From: a virus
IMG/VR virus record: IMGVR_UViG_3300037487_002134
Span: 1 to 21,379 of that record
Reading direction: 5' to 3' (one strand)
Length of the DNA: 21,379 nt
The notes beneath the pieces are model-generated. The model made no database searches, had not been told where the DNA came from, and saw nothing but the letters and a program-made list of their open reading frames with translations. Each line of letters opens with the position of its first letter. Positions within the stretch are counted from its first letter, which is position 1. Position numbers and translations under genes: made by a program. This document shows, in pieces, positions 1-6,853 of the stretch.

Positions 1-14
1 GCGAGCAAATAAAA

Positions 15-485
15 ATGGCATATCGTATTTCGAGAAATACAGAAGCTTCGTTAATTGACCGAATAACAACAGACCTAACAGCTTCGGGTTGGACTGGAAT
101 CCGTGTAGAAAAATCCTTTGTGGAAGTATACAAAGGGGCTCTTCCGTGTATTTTAATAAACACATTAGAAATAAGGCCGCAAAAACTTGAAATAGGGGCA
201 AAAACTAATCTAAAATATTTTACTGTTAATATTCGTATCTTTGCTGTAAATGATGGGCAGCGTCTAGATTTATCTGATTGGCTTTTAGATAAATTAGAAG
301 ATGATACCGATTATTATTCTTATACAATAACTGGAGGTGTTGTTTCTGCAAAAATTTTAACAGGAAGAATAGTTTTAACTAAATGGATAGATAATAGAAA
401 AGAACTAACGAATACTGAAAATCTCGAAAAAGAAGACCGATATAGGCATTTATTAAGTTTTGAGTGTTTAGTTGCCCAAAATTAA
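15..485 (+). CDS. Probable tail terminator / tail completion protein
   Basis: A 156-aa soluble alpha/beta protein with no membrane segment. It would cap the tail tube at the head-proximal end and take part in head-tail joining. What is seen is the size, an N-terminal helical segment (residues 5-25) followed by alternating strands, and the position just upstream of the major tail tube gene, which is the usual place for tail terminators in siphophages. The assignment rests mainly on this synteny, because the sequence carries no diagnostic motif. The start is the ATG at 15. The frame stays open to the window edge, but a different frame ends in TAA at 10-12, probably the end of the preceding gene, so the two genes would nearly touch. 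No strong Shine-Dalgarno is visible in the 14 bases available. It could instead be another minor tail or neck protein. Confidence 0.5.
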   Translation: MAYRISRNTEASLIDRITTDLTASGWTGIRVEKSFVEVYKGALPCILINTLEIRPQKLEIGAKTNLKYFTVNIRIFAVNDGQRLDLSDWLLDKLEDDTDYYSYTITGGVVSAKILTGRIVLTKWIDNRKELTNTENLEKEDRYRHLLSFECLVAQN

Positions 486-496
486 GGAGATACATA

Positions 497-712
497 ATGG
501 ATATACAATCGATATGGATTAGTTTTTCGATAGGAGTAACATTATTTAATGGTCTTATTTTTGTATTAATAAAATTTAACGACCTAAAACATCTTGACGA
601 AAATATGAAATTAATGTTAAATAAAGTTTCTGAATTATCAGAAAGAATATCCTGCATGGAAGGGATATGTTCCGTGTGTGCCAAAAAAGCGAGAATTTCT
701 CGTAAAAGATAA
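497..712 (+). CDS. Small single-pass membrane protein with coiled coil and Cys cluster
   Basis: A 71-aa protein. Residues 5-26 are a hydrophobic membrane-spanning segment, residues 28-52 are a charged amphipathic helix (LDENMKLMLNKVSELSERI) likely to form a coiled coil, and a cysteine cluster follows (Cys53, Cys58, Cys61) before a strongly basic tail. The ATG at 497 is chosen because AGGAG lies at 485-489 at good spacing; an upstream in-frame start at 464 would lie inside the preceding gene and has no ribosome site. The general plan, one helix followed by a coiled coil, resembles small phage membrane proteins that partner holins or act in host takeover, but I do not recognise the family. Position between the tail terminator and tail tube genes suggests late expression. 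Confidence 0.6.
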   Translation: MDIQSIWISFSIGVTLFNGLIFVLIKFNDLKHLDENMKLMLNKVSELSERISCMEGICSVCAKKARISRKR

Positions 713-753
713 GTTATTGTATGAGAAATAATATAAGTAAGTTGAGTAATAAA

Positions 754-773
754 ATTCTGTAAGAAGACAGAAT
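754..773 (+). other. Small hairpin in the leader of the tail tube gene
   Basis: ATTCTGT at 754-760 is perfectly complementary to ACAGAAT at 767-773, with a 6-base loop (AAGAAG). It lies in the 98-base gap before the major tail tube gene, 37 bases upstream of its ATG, and is not followed by a T run, so it is not an ordinary terminator. It could be an mRNA processing or stability element for the most highly expressed tail gene. Confidence 0.35.
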
Positions 774-810
774 GAAGCCAAGTCATTAAAAATCAAAGGA
801 GGATTAAAAG

Positions 811-2010
811 ATGATTCACGCCAAGTACGTAAAGCCAAGAATTTTCCCCTGGAATAGTGCAAGGGTCCCCGAACAAATTGATAGGTCTCAGGATATTGGA
901 GGAGACTTAACTCTTAATAGAGAAAAAGTTTACGAAATAGGTAGAGATGGTCTTTTAGGATATCGTCAAAAAACTCCGTCATTCACATATTCAATGACAC
1001 AATTTGAATATGGTTCGATGGCTTTTTGGTATGATTTAGCAAATAAAGTAACTCCAGTTGGAATTCCTTATTATGTAACTTTAGAAGATTTAAAAGAAAC
1101 ACAATTTGACATCGTAGCATTTTTAACAGATGATAATACTACATTTAGGGGGTCTATTTGGTTTCCTAAATTAAGGGTTAATGGTTTTTCTTTAAATATA
1201 GCGGACCCAGATGCTATTATAGAAAGAAAATTTGACCTTATTGGTGAAGATTATAAAATGTTAGATGGTAAATATTTTGCTTATAATACTCACGTCGCAT
1301 CGGGAGCAACAGAAGTAATTACATTAACTCCAGCAGCAGTAGAATGGGCTTCTGGTGATTATGTATTTAGAGTATTAAGAGTTAGAAGCGGTGTTGTTTC
1401 TGAACTCACAGAAGGCGTAGGGGACGACCAATGGTCTTATGCAGCAGGAGACGTAACAGTTACTACTTGTGTTGTGGCTGATATAATTAAAATTTATTAT
1501 GAATCTGCTACAGCATACACAACTACATGGGCAAATAATGATGTTGACCCTGATTTACTTCTTGCCGAATATGCAGAAATTTATATGAAAGTCGGCACAG
1601 GTACTAGAATTTATCGTTTACAGACAGTTGGTATCGATGTTAAGTTTGACAGAGCAGATTATAAAGAAATTGGTAATAGTGAAGTTGTGCAGACTGGAGT
1701 TAAAAATAAGACAGTTACAATTTCATTAAATAGATATTCTACAGATTTTTCTTTAGAAGATATTCTTGCATCAGATACTACATACCCTTATATTGACCCA
1801 CTTAATTTTGCAGAGAATATTCAATTAATGGTTAAAATTTTTAAAGAAAAATCACATACTAATTTTAAAATTGGTTATTTGATGAATAATATTTCTCCTA
1901 CAACTTTAGGAACTAAGCAAGCAATTGAAGATTACAATCAAAGAACTAACGCATTAGAGGCAGACAATCTTAAGATTAGCTCTGAGGAAAGCGAAATTGT
2001 CTTCGCTTAA
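811..2010 (+). CDS. Probable major tail (tube) protein
   Basis: A 399-aa beta-rich protein with no signal peptide or membrane segment. It is predicted to polymerise into the tail tube around the tape measure protein. Support: the length is in the range of larger siphophage tube proteins; a very strong Shine-Dalgarno (AAAGGAGG, about 798-805) fits a major structural protein; and it follows the probable tail terminator in conserved order. Residues ~150-250 (rich in T, V, A and Y) look like an inserted beta-sandwich decoration domain between two halves of the tube fold. The C-terminal part (residues ~290-350, with KNKTVTISLNRYSTDF) is typical of tube-strand sequence. Two small inverted repeats lie at and just after the stop codon. 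A tail sheath is a less likely reading, since no other contractile-tail gene is visible. Confidence 0.6.
   Translation: MIHAKYVKPRIFPWNSARVPEQIDRSQDIGGDLTLNREKVYEIGRDGLLGYRQKTPSFTYSMTQFEYGSMAFWYDLANKVTPVGIPYYVTLEDLKETQFDIVAFLTDDNTTFRGSIWFPKLRVNGFSLNIADPDAIIERKFDLIGEDYKMLDGKYFAYNTHVASGATEVITLTPAAVEWASGDYVFRVLRVRSGVVSELTEGVGDDQWSYAAGDVTVTTCVVADIIKIYYESATAYTTTWANNDVDPDLLLAEYAEIYMKVGTGTRIYRLQTVGIDVKFDRADYKEIGNSEVVQTGVKNKTVTISLNRYSTDFSLEDILASDTTYPYIDPLNFAENIQLMVKIFKEKSHTNFKIGYLMNNISPTTLGTKQAIEDYNQRTNALEADNLKISSEESEIVFA
1989..2008 (+). other. Hairpin overlapping the end of the tail tube gene
   Basis: AAGCGAA (1989-1995) pairs with TTCGCTT (2002-2008) around a 6-base loop. It overlaps the last codons of the tail tube gene and is followed by an A/T-rich stretch without a clean T run. 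Together with the hairpin at 2023-2044 it makes a tandem stem-loop at the 3' end of this gene, which could stabilise the message or attenuate read-through into the downstream HNH gene. Confidence 0.35.
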
Positions 2011-2022
2011 AATTTAAAATAC

Positions 2023-2044
2023 GGGGAGGATTAACTTCCTCCCC
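2023..2044 (+). other. GC-rich hairpin between tail tube and HNH gene
   Basis: GGGGAGGA (2023-2030) is perfectly complementary to TCCTCCCC (2037-2044), with a TTAACT loop. An 8-bp stem this GC-rich stands out in such AT-rich DNA. The left arm contains a full anti-16S sequence (GGGGAGGA) locked in the stem, 24 bases ahead of the HNH start codon. The element is followed by C's, not T's, so classical termination is unlikely. A 3'-end stabiliser or a device that keeps HNH translation low is possible. Confidence 0.55.
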
Positions 2045-2053
2045 CCAACGAAT

Positions 2054-2635
2054 ATGAAAAACTTGGGTATTTGTAAAATCTGTGATAAAAAATTAAGTAA
2101 GAAAAAATATTTCTATTGTAGAAGTTGCCGTACAAAAATACAATGGAAATATGGAATTAGAAAAACTAAAGGTATACATTTTTCTCATTGTATAGATTGT
2201 AATAAAGAATTAAAAAGTTATAAATCTAAAAGATGTAAAAAATGTTGGTATAAATTTCATCAAGGTATAAATCATAAATTATGGATTGAAGACCTTTTTT
2301 GTATTGATTGTAAAAGAAAAATATATAAATATGATAACGGAATTAGATGTAGAACTTGTAATAATAAGTTTCAATCTAACGATAAAAATGGTCGTTGGAT
2401 AGATGGTAGAAGTTATGAACACTATCCCAAAGATTTTACCCTTAAATTACGTGAAAGAATTAGAGTAAGAGATAACAATAAGTGTGTTATTTGTGGAATG
2501 ACTAAAAAAGAACATTTTAAGAAATATAATAGAAATTTAGAAGTACACCACAAAGACCATAATAAACAAAACTGTAATGAAAATAATTTAGAAACTAGGT
2601 GCAAAAGATGTAATATAATTGATAATTTTGCATAA
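2054..2635 (+). CDS. Free-standing HNH endonuclease with tandem zinc ribbons
   Basis: A 193-aa basic protein built from repeated Cys pairs and a C-terminal HNH nuclease. Three zinc-ribbon-like units are visible: Cys7/10/22/25, Cys46/49/61/64 and Cys83/86/99/102. They are followed by a basic helix and the HNH domain (about residues 125-193), with structural Cys144/147 and Cys183/186, catalytic His165-His166 and Asn178. HNH proteins of this type nick or cut DNA site-specifically and typically behave as homing endonucleases that spread by copying themselves into intein- or intron-free or gene-free alleles. It sits between the tail tube gene and a tRNA gene, flanked by hairpins at 2023-2044 and 2646-2679, and lacks a well-placed Shine-Dalgarno (the only strong one is inside the upstream stem), so expression is probably weak. 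It does not visibly interrupt any gene. Confidence 0.85.
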   Translation: MKNLGICKICDKKLSKKKYFYCRSCRTKIQWKYGIRKTKGIHFSHCIDCNKELKSYKSKRCKKCWYKFHQGINHKLWIEDLFCIDCKRKIYKYDNGIRCRTCNNKFQSNDKNGRWIDGRSYEHYPKDFTLKLRERIRVRDNNKCVICGMTKKEHFKKYNRNLEVHHKDHNKQNCNENNLETRCKRCNIIDNFA

Positions 2636-2645
2636 TTGAATAAAA

Positions 2646-2679
2646 GAGGGAATATCAGGAAATAAATCTGAGTTCCCTC
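2646..2679 (+). other. Hairpin between HNH gene and tRNA
   Basis: GAGGGAA (2646-2652) pairs with TTCCCTC (2673-2679). An inner stem TCAG (2655-2658) / CTGA (2668-2671) can extend it across a small internal loop. It ends three bases before the tRNA 5' end and has no following T run. It may help separate the tRNA from the upstream message or serve as a processing signal. Confidence 0.45.
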
Positions 2680-2682
2680 CCA

Positions 2683-2758
2683 GCCTGGGTAGCTCAGTTG
2701 GTAGAGCGGCTGTTTTGTAAACAGCGGGTCGGAGGTTCGAGTCCTCTCCTCGGCTCCA
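2683..2758 (+). tRNA. tRNA-Thr (anticodon UGU)
   Basis: A complete 76-base cloverleaf with encoded CCA. Acceptor arms are 2683-2689 and 2748-2754, D arm is GCTC/GAGC with an AGTTGGTA loop, anticodon stem is GCTGT/ACAGC with loop TTTGTAA (anticodon TGT at 2716-2718), variable loop is GGGTC, T stem is GGAGG/CCTCT around TTCGAGT, discriminator is T and CCA is at 2756-2758. It reads ACA and probably other Thr codons, which suits an AT-rich phage. The acceptor stem has one T-C mismatch (positions 4-69) next to a G-T wobble, which may lower its stability. An intrinsic terminator follows about 70 bases downstream. Confidence 0.93.
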
Positions 2759-2827
2759 AAGTAATAAAAGTACGAGATACTTATTAAGTAACAACTGTAA
2801 GGTATGGGAATTGATAATAGATGAGCT

Positions 2828-2867
2828 AAAAGCCAAACCCTATCTTACTAAGGTGTTTGGCTTTTTT
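2828..2867 (+). terminator. Intrinsic terminator after the tRNA
   Basis: AAAAGCCAAAC (2828-2838) is perfectly complementary to GTTTGGCTTTT (2855-2865), and six T's run from 2862 to 2867. The 16-base loop can form a further CCT/AGG pairing. This is a canonical rho-independent terminator placed after the tRNA. An ATG at 2857 lies inside its right arm and is not a credible start for the next gene. The terminator splits the structural module, so genes from 2884 on need either read-through, anti-termination or a promoter I cannot identify. Confidence 0.85.
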
Positions 2868-2883
2868 GCTAATAGAGGATAAT

Positions 2884-3114
2884 ATGGATACAAAAATAAA
2901 AATTGAAGAAAATCTACTAAGACAAATTTTTGACCAAGAAGCTAAAAAAATAGTGGGAATCTGTATGAAGCGTTTTGAAATTCACAGCAATCCAGAAGAC
3001 CAGAAAAAAGCAATAAAAGAAGCACTATATGAAAATTTAAGGAATATCTTAGATATTTTAATAATAAATGGTAAAGAATCAATATATTTAACTAAGAATA
3101 AAAATGATAACTAA
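2884..3114 (+). CDS. Small conserved-type protein preceding terminase
   Basis: A 76-aa, mostly helical, charged protein (helices about residues 6-30 and 40-62). I do not recognise the family. The ATG at 2884 is chosen because AGAGGA lies just upstream; the earlier in-frame ATG at 2857 falls inside the terminator stem. Its end overlaps the start of terminase large subunit by 11 bases, so translation of terminase is probably coupled to it. A small terminase subunit normally occupies this position, but at 76 aa with no evident helix-turn-helix this would be an unusually short one, so that role is only a suggestion. Confidence 0.6.
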   Translation: MDTKIKIEENLLRQIFDQEAKKIVGICMKRFEIHSNPEDQKKAIKEALYENLRNILDILIINGKESIYLTKNKNDN

Positions 3115-5839
3115 AATTTCTGAAGAAGATTTACTATTTTTTCAAACATTATCGCACCCTATCAACTGTGGAGAAATTTTATTTCACGATTTTGATTCTT
3201 TAGGTTCATGGGATAAAGAAAAATTTGGCAAAATAAGAGTATATCAATATCCTATGATAGCATTTGACAGTTTATTTTTAGAAGACCCAAAGTTATCGAT
3301 GCAAGAAAATTTTAATATAAAAAATGGAATGGCCGAGAGTTATAATTTAGGTGGAAGGCTTACAGGAAAAACTGCCATTTCTATCATCATAGATGGTTTG
3401 GTGGCTATTTTTAACAAAACATTTAAATGGGGAGTAATTAGTGCTTATGATAAATTACATGTTCAAGAAGCATTTGAAAAAATGATTACTTCTTTAGAAA
3501 ATCATCCAATAATGAGAATGTTGAACGCTCATATCTTAAGAAGTCCAACTTATAAAATTACTGCCGATAATGGTTGTTTATTAGAAAGTGTTAATATGAA
3601 TATTATGGGGAAGGCCCCCGGAGCACAATTTTTCGGCAAGCACATCGATAAACACTGGATGGAGGAATCGTCTTTTATTACACAATCTGTATCTAATAAA
3701 TTATTAATGGCACAATCAGAATTGGGATGTATTAATCGTTTTTCTGGAATGACTACATTTAGTAAACATGCACCAATGGGTAAGATTTTTTTAGACTTGA
3801 AGAATAATACCAGGATTACCAATCTTCCTTCTTATGTTAATCCTACATGGAATTCAAAGAAAGAGGAAGATTCTATTCTTGAATTTGGCGGAAAAGAATG
3901 TTTTGATGATAAGACAGAAATATTAACCGATTCTGGATGGAAGAATATAGATACCATCGCATTAACAGATAGGACTGTAAGTTGGGATGTTGATGGTTCT
4001 GGAATCTCCGAATACGCACCAATAAACAATATTTTTAAGCACGAATATGATGGAAAATTATATGGATATAATACTCAGCATGTTAATTTTTTAGTTACAA
4101 ATAATCACAAACTTCCATTAAAAACATTAAAAAAGAAATATAGACTGATTTCTTTACAAACGATTTTAGATAATAAACCAATTAAAGAATCTTATATTTT
4201 AGATAGTACAGAAACCTGTTTACAATGTGGCAAAAAACTCGACAAATCTTATTTAAAAAAGCAAAAATATTTTTGCTCCGTTGGATGTAAAAATAAATAT
4301 ACTTCTCGGTATATATACTATCCAGTAAAGGAGCTACATTTAAAACAGAACATGGCTTGGTCGGGGCAGGAAATTAAAAACATAAAAGTAGGAAAGAGAT
4401 ATTTTGATACAGACACTTTTTTGATTTTTTTAGGCTGGTTTGTAAGTGAAGGCTGTGTTTGCGAAATTAAAGAAAAAAGGGGGTTATTTGAATGGACACA
4501 TTGGAGAATTCAAATATCCCAAACGAAATCAATAGAATATATTGCCGAGATTAAAAATACATTACATTCTCTAGGATTAAATGACCACTATTCTTGCGGT
4601 AATTTTGTAATTACAGACAAAGTTTTGGCGAAATATCTTTTAGAAAATTGCGGTAAATATGCTATAAATAAAAAAGTTCCAGAATTTTTAAGACATCTAT
4701 CTTGTCGACAGATTAATATATTCTTAGATGCTTTTAATAAAGGAGATGGCGATGGTAAAAGAACAGAATATTATACAACATCTTCTAGATTATCCAATGA
4801 ATTGCAGGAGCTTATAATTAAGTCTGGAGGTTACGCTTCTATTTGTATTGCAAAAAAAGCATCGGACAAAACTAACATTCTTTATTTAATTAGCGAAAGA
4901 ACAAAAGTTAGAGAATCTAGTTTATACACAGATAAGATTATCCCAGAAAATTATCGAGGTAAGATTTGGTGTGTTGAAACAAATCCATATCATACAGTGT
5001 ATATAAGAAGAGATGGAAAATGCTCTTGGTCTGGTAACAGTATAGGTTACAAAGTTCAAATTGAAGGAAAGGTTGTAGAAGATTCTGATTCAGTGTACGA
5101 TATTGAAAGAATAAGAGAGTCATATAATAAAAAAGTAGATATAAAAACATTTGAAATTACTAAAGATAATTTTTTTAGATTTAAAGAAATTTTAGTTATG
5201 GAAAAATTAGTAAATTCAGATTTTGGTTATTTATGTTCTGATATTGGAGAAGGAGCTGCACCAACCGAAATAATTATTATTTTTAAAGTAAAAGATAAAT
5301 ATAAATATACCTACAATATCACAGCCACAAGATTATCGGGAGATGAACAATATAGTTTATTTAAATTTGTTATTGATTTAATTAAACCAAATGTAGTCGG
5401 TCTGGATACCACATCGGGAATGGGAAAAGCATTAGCGTCTAGATTAACAAAAGATTATCCAGAAAATATAATTTGGGTTTCATTTAATGAAAAAATTAGA
5501 ATAGATTTTGAAAAAGATGATAAAGGAAATTTTGTTATAGATTCCAAAGGTCAATATCAATATAAAGAAGAATATATAACCGATTGGTCAATACAAAGAT
5601 TAAAGCATCTTTTTTATAATAATAAAATGGAATGTTTAACAGATTATAAGTTAGATGTACAATTTGGCGGTATTGTAGCAACTCGAAGTGGATTAAGAAC
5701 CGTATATGCAAGCAAAACAGCGAACCATTTACATCAGGCTTTCCAGGTATTTAGCATCGTTGAATGGCAAGCAGAATTTAGCACATTAAAACCAACACAT
5801 AGAAGAAAATTAAGTATGGGAGTATTTGGTAATCATTAA
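3104..5839 (+). CDS. terL: Terminase large subunit with in-frame intein
   Basis: A 911-aa precursor; removing a 380-aa intein (residues 266-645) leaves a 531-aa DNA-packaging motor of normal terminase size. The N-terminal ATPase shows Walker A GGRLTGKT at 83-90, a Walker B-like acidic segment DKHWMEE (about 182-188) and a coupling-motif-like SGMTT (214-218). The C-terminal RNase H-like nuclease, which cuts the concatemer, shows Asp713 in SDIGEGAAPT and Asp768 in VVGLDTTSGMGK. The third metal ligand, usually Asp near the C-terminus, is not obvious: the matching region reads ANHLHQAF (873-880). The start has no strong ribosome site and overlaps the previous gene, suggesting coupling. The location between tail tube and tape measure genes, away from any head genes seen here, is unusual. 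Confidence 0.9.
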   Translation: MITKISEEDLLFFQTLSHPINCGEILFHDFDSLGSWDKEKFGKIRVYQYPMIAFDSLFLEDPKLSMQENFNIKNGMAESYNLGGRLTGKTAISIIIDGLVAIFNKTFKWGVISAYDKLHVQEAFEKMITSLENHPIMRMLNAHILRSPTYKITADNGCLLESVNMNIMGKAPGAQFFGKHIDKHWMEESSFITQSVSNKLLMAQSELGCINRFSGMTTFSKHAPMGKIFLDLKNNTRITNLPSYVNPTWNSKKEEDSILEFGGKECFDDKTEILTDSGWKNIDTIALTDRTVSWDVDGSGISEYAPINNIFKHEYDGKLYGYNTQHVNFLVTNNHKLPLKTLKKKYRLISLQTILDNKPIKESYILDSTETCLQCGKKLDKSYLKKQKYFCSVGCKNKYTSRYIYYPVKELHLKQNMAWSGQEIKNIKVGKRYFDTDTFLIFLGWFVSEGCVCEIKEKRGLFEWTHWRIQISQTKSIEYIAEIKNTLHSLGLNDHYSCGNFVITDKVLAKYLLENCGKYAINKKVPEFLRHLSCRQINIFLDAFNKGDGDGKRTEYYTTSSRLSNELQELIIKSGGYASICIAKKASDKTNILYLISERTKVRESSLYTDKIIPENYRGKIWCVETNPYHTVYIRRDGKCSWSGNSIGYKVQIEGKVVEDSDSVYDIERIRESYNKKVDIKTFEITKDNFFRFKEILVMEKLVNSDFGYLCSDIGEGAAPTEIIIIFKVKDKYKYTYNITATRLSGDEQYSLFKFVIDLIKPNVVGLDTTSGMGKALASRLTKDYPENIIWVSFNEKIRIDFEKDDKGNFVIDSKGQYQYKEEYITDWSIQRLKHLFYNNKMECLTDYKLDVQFGGIVATRSGLRTVYASKTANHLHQAFQVFSIVEWQAEFSTLKPTHRRKLSMGVFGNH
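3899..5038 (+). mobile_element. Intein with LAGLIDADG homing endonuclease in terminase
   Basis: A 380-aa protein-splicing element from Cys266 to Asn645 of the precursor, followed by Ser646 (+1). Splicing block A starts at CFDDKTEIL, block B has Thr332 and His335 (VTNNH), block F is VETNPYHTVYIRRDGK, and block G ends SGN before Ser. The penultimate residue is Gly, not the usual His, a variant seen in many phage inteins. The inserted endonuclease has two LAGLIDADG helices, FLGWFVSEG (442-450, acidic Glu449) and FLDAFNKGDG (540-549, acidic Asp548), so it may be active. An extra zinc-ribbon-like unit (Cys372, Cys375, Cys391, Cys395) lies between block B and the first helix. Insertion is in the linker between ATPase and nuclease domains (FGGKE before it, SIGYKV after it). 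The frame is intact throughout. Confidence 0.93.
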
Positions 5840-5851
5840 AGGAGAAAAAGT

Positions 5852-6499
5852 ATGGAAAACAGACTAGAAGAAGCTCAAAAAATAGTAAAAGAAATGGACG
5901 AAGATATCAATTTAAAACGGGTAGAAGAATTTATCAAAGATAATAAGATTACTTTTGATTATCTTGATAGTCAATATCGGGTTAAGATGTTAAATCTTTC
6001 AAAAAAAGAAGAACTCGATATGCTTCGTAGAAAAAAATTTAGCCAATTATTACAAGAAAAAGATGACAAAGGTAACTTCGTTTATTTATTAGAAAAAGAC
6101 CTGATAAAAGTGTTAAAAGAAAGAGGATTAGATATAGAAGAAATTAATGAAGATATTAAAAAATTAGATTCTCAATTTATGACAATTCAGATGCAGCTGG
6201 GAGAATCTTTATCAAAAAACGAAGGCGAATCCATTTTAAAATCTTATGAAGATAGTATTAAAGATATATTTTTACAAAAACAAGTATTATCCACACAAAA
6301 GAATTTATTGTTAACCTATTCTTTAGAGAATTGTTTAGAAAGTTATGTTTATCAGGCTATAACATTTTTATCATTAGAAAAATTAGAAAATGAAGTATGG
6401 GTAGAAGCTTTTGATAGTTTAGAAGACTTTCAAAATTGTGAAGATGAAAAATTAATAACAAAAGCTGGACAGTTTGCAATTTTATTACAGACTAATTAA
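5852..6499 (+). CDS. Probable tail assembly chaperone (G-like)
   Basis: A 215-aa acidic, almost entirely helical protein with two long coiled-coil-prone stretches (about residues 1-25 and 85-150). It would bind the tape measure protein and recruit tube subunits during tail assembly, without ending up in the virion. Support is positional: it lies directly between terminase and the tape measure gene and overlaps a second reading frame (6501-6851), the layout of the classic G/GT pair. A good ribosome site (AAAGGAG) precedes the ATG. The last 41 bases (6459-6499) are also open in the +1 frame that continues into the next gene, so a fusion by ribosomal frameshifting is possible but not shown. Confidence 0.55.
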   Translation: MENRLEEAQKIVKEMDEDINLKRVEEFIKDNKITFDYLDSQYRVKMLNLSKKEELDMLRRKKFSQLLQEKDDKGNFVYLLEKDLIKVLKERGLDIEEINEDIKKLDSQFMTIQMQLGESLSKNEGESILKSYEDSIKDIFLQKQVLSTQKNLLLTYSLENCLESYVYQAITFLSLEKLENEVWVEAFDSLEDFQNCEDEKLITKAGQFAILLQTN

Positions 6500-6500
6500 T

Positions 6501-6851
6501 ATGACTAATCATTGGGTTTATTTACGTAAATTAGCCAAATCAACTCGCTATCAAAACATTTTTCTTGCTACAAGAGAGCAAAGTGGTATACAGTTATTTA
6601 AAAATATAAGCGAATTTACGGAAATTCAAGAAATTTTTTTATCTCTATTATATATATACGACTTAATCAATAAGGATATAACAATAGATAACATTTCAAA
6701 AAAAACAATAGAAAATGACCTATATACCGACGCTTATATGATTTGGAGAAATAAGAATAAAAATAAAAAAGAAACCAAAGATACAGTAGACAGTGCAAAA
6801 GGTGTAAAACTAACAAAAGGAAATTCAATTAAATTTCCAAAGAGGATATAA
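6501..6851 (+). CDS. Second chaperone-like ORF, possibly made as a frameshift fusion
   Basis: From the ATG at 6501 this encodes 116 aa; the frame is open back to 6459, and a TTG at 6474 would give 125 aa. Residues ~1-60 form a helical domain with a conserved-looking core (QNIFLATREQSGIQLF, then a run ending IYDLI), and the tail is basic and disordered (KNKNKKETKD). Position just before the tape measure gene and overlap with the preceding frame match the T-domain partner of tail assembly chaperone G. There is no Shine-Dalgarno in front of 6501, and the upstream gene's stop is one base before the ATG, so translation is either coupled by termination-reinitiation or reached by a +1 (or -2) frameshift within 6459-6499. 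Function is inferred from place and layout. Confidence 0.55.
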   Translation: MTNHWVYLRKLAKSTRYQNIFLATREQSGIQLFKNISEFTEIQEIFLSLLYIYDLINKDITIDNISKKTIENDLYTDAYMIWRNKNKNKKETKDTVDSAKGVKLTKGNSIKFPKRI

Positions 6852-6853
6852 AA

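Noticed and set aside
464-496. Upstream start extending the 71-aa membrane protein
   Set aside because: It lies inside the preceding gene without a ribosome site; AGGAG at 485-489 serves the ATG at 497.
713-810. Possible sigma-70-type promoter before the tail tube gene
   Set aside because: TTATTG, TTGTAT and TTGAGT hexamers occur, but none is followed at 16-18 bases by a fair -10 box; AT-richness alone explains the matches.
2857-2883. Upstream ATG extending the 76-aa gene by nine residues
   Set aside because: It lies in the terminator stem and has no ribosome site, while the ATG at 2884 has AGAGGA in front.
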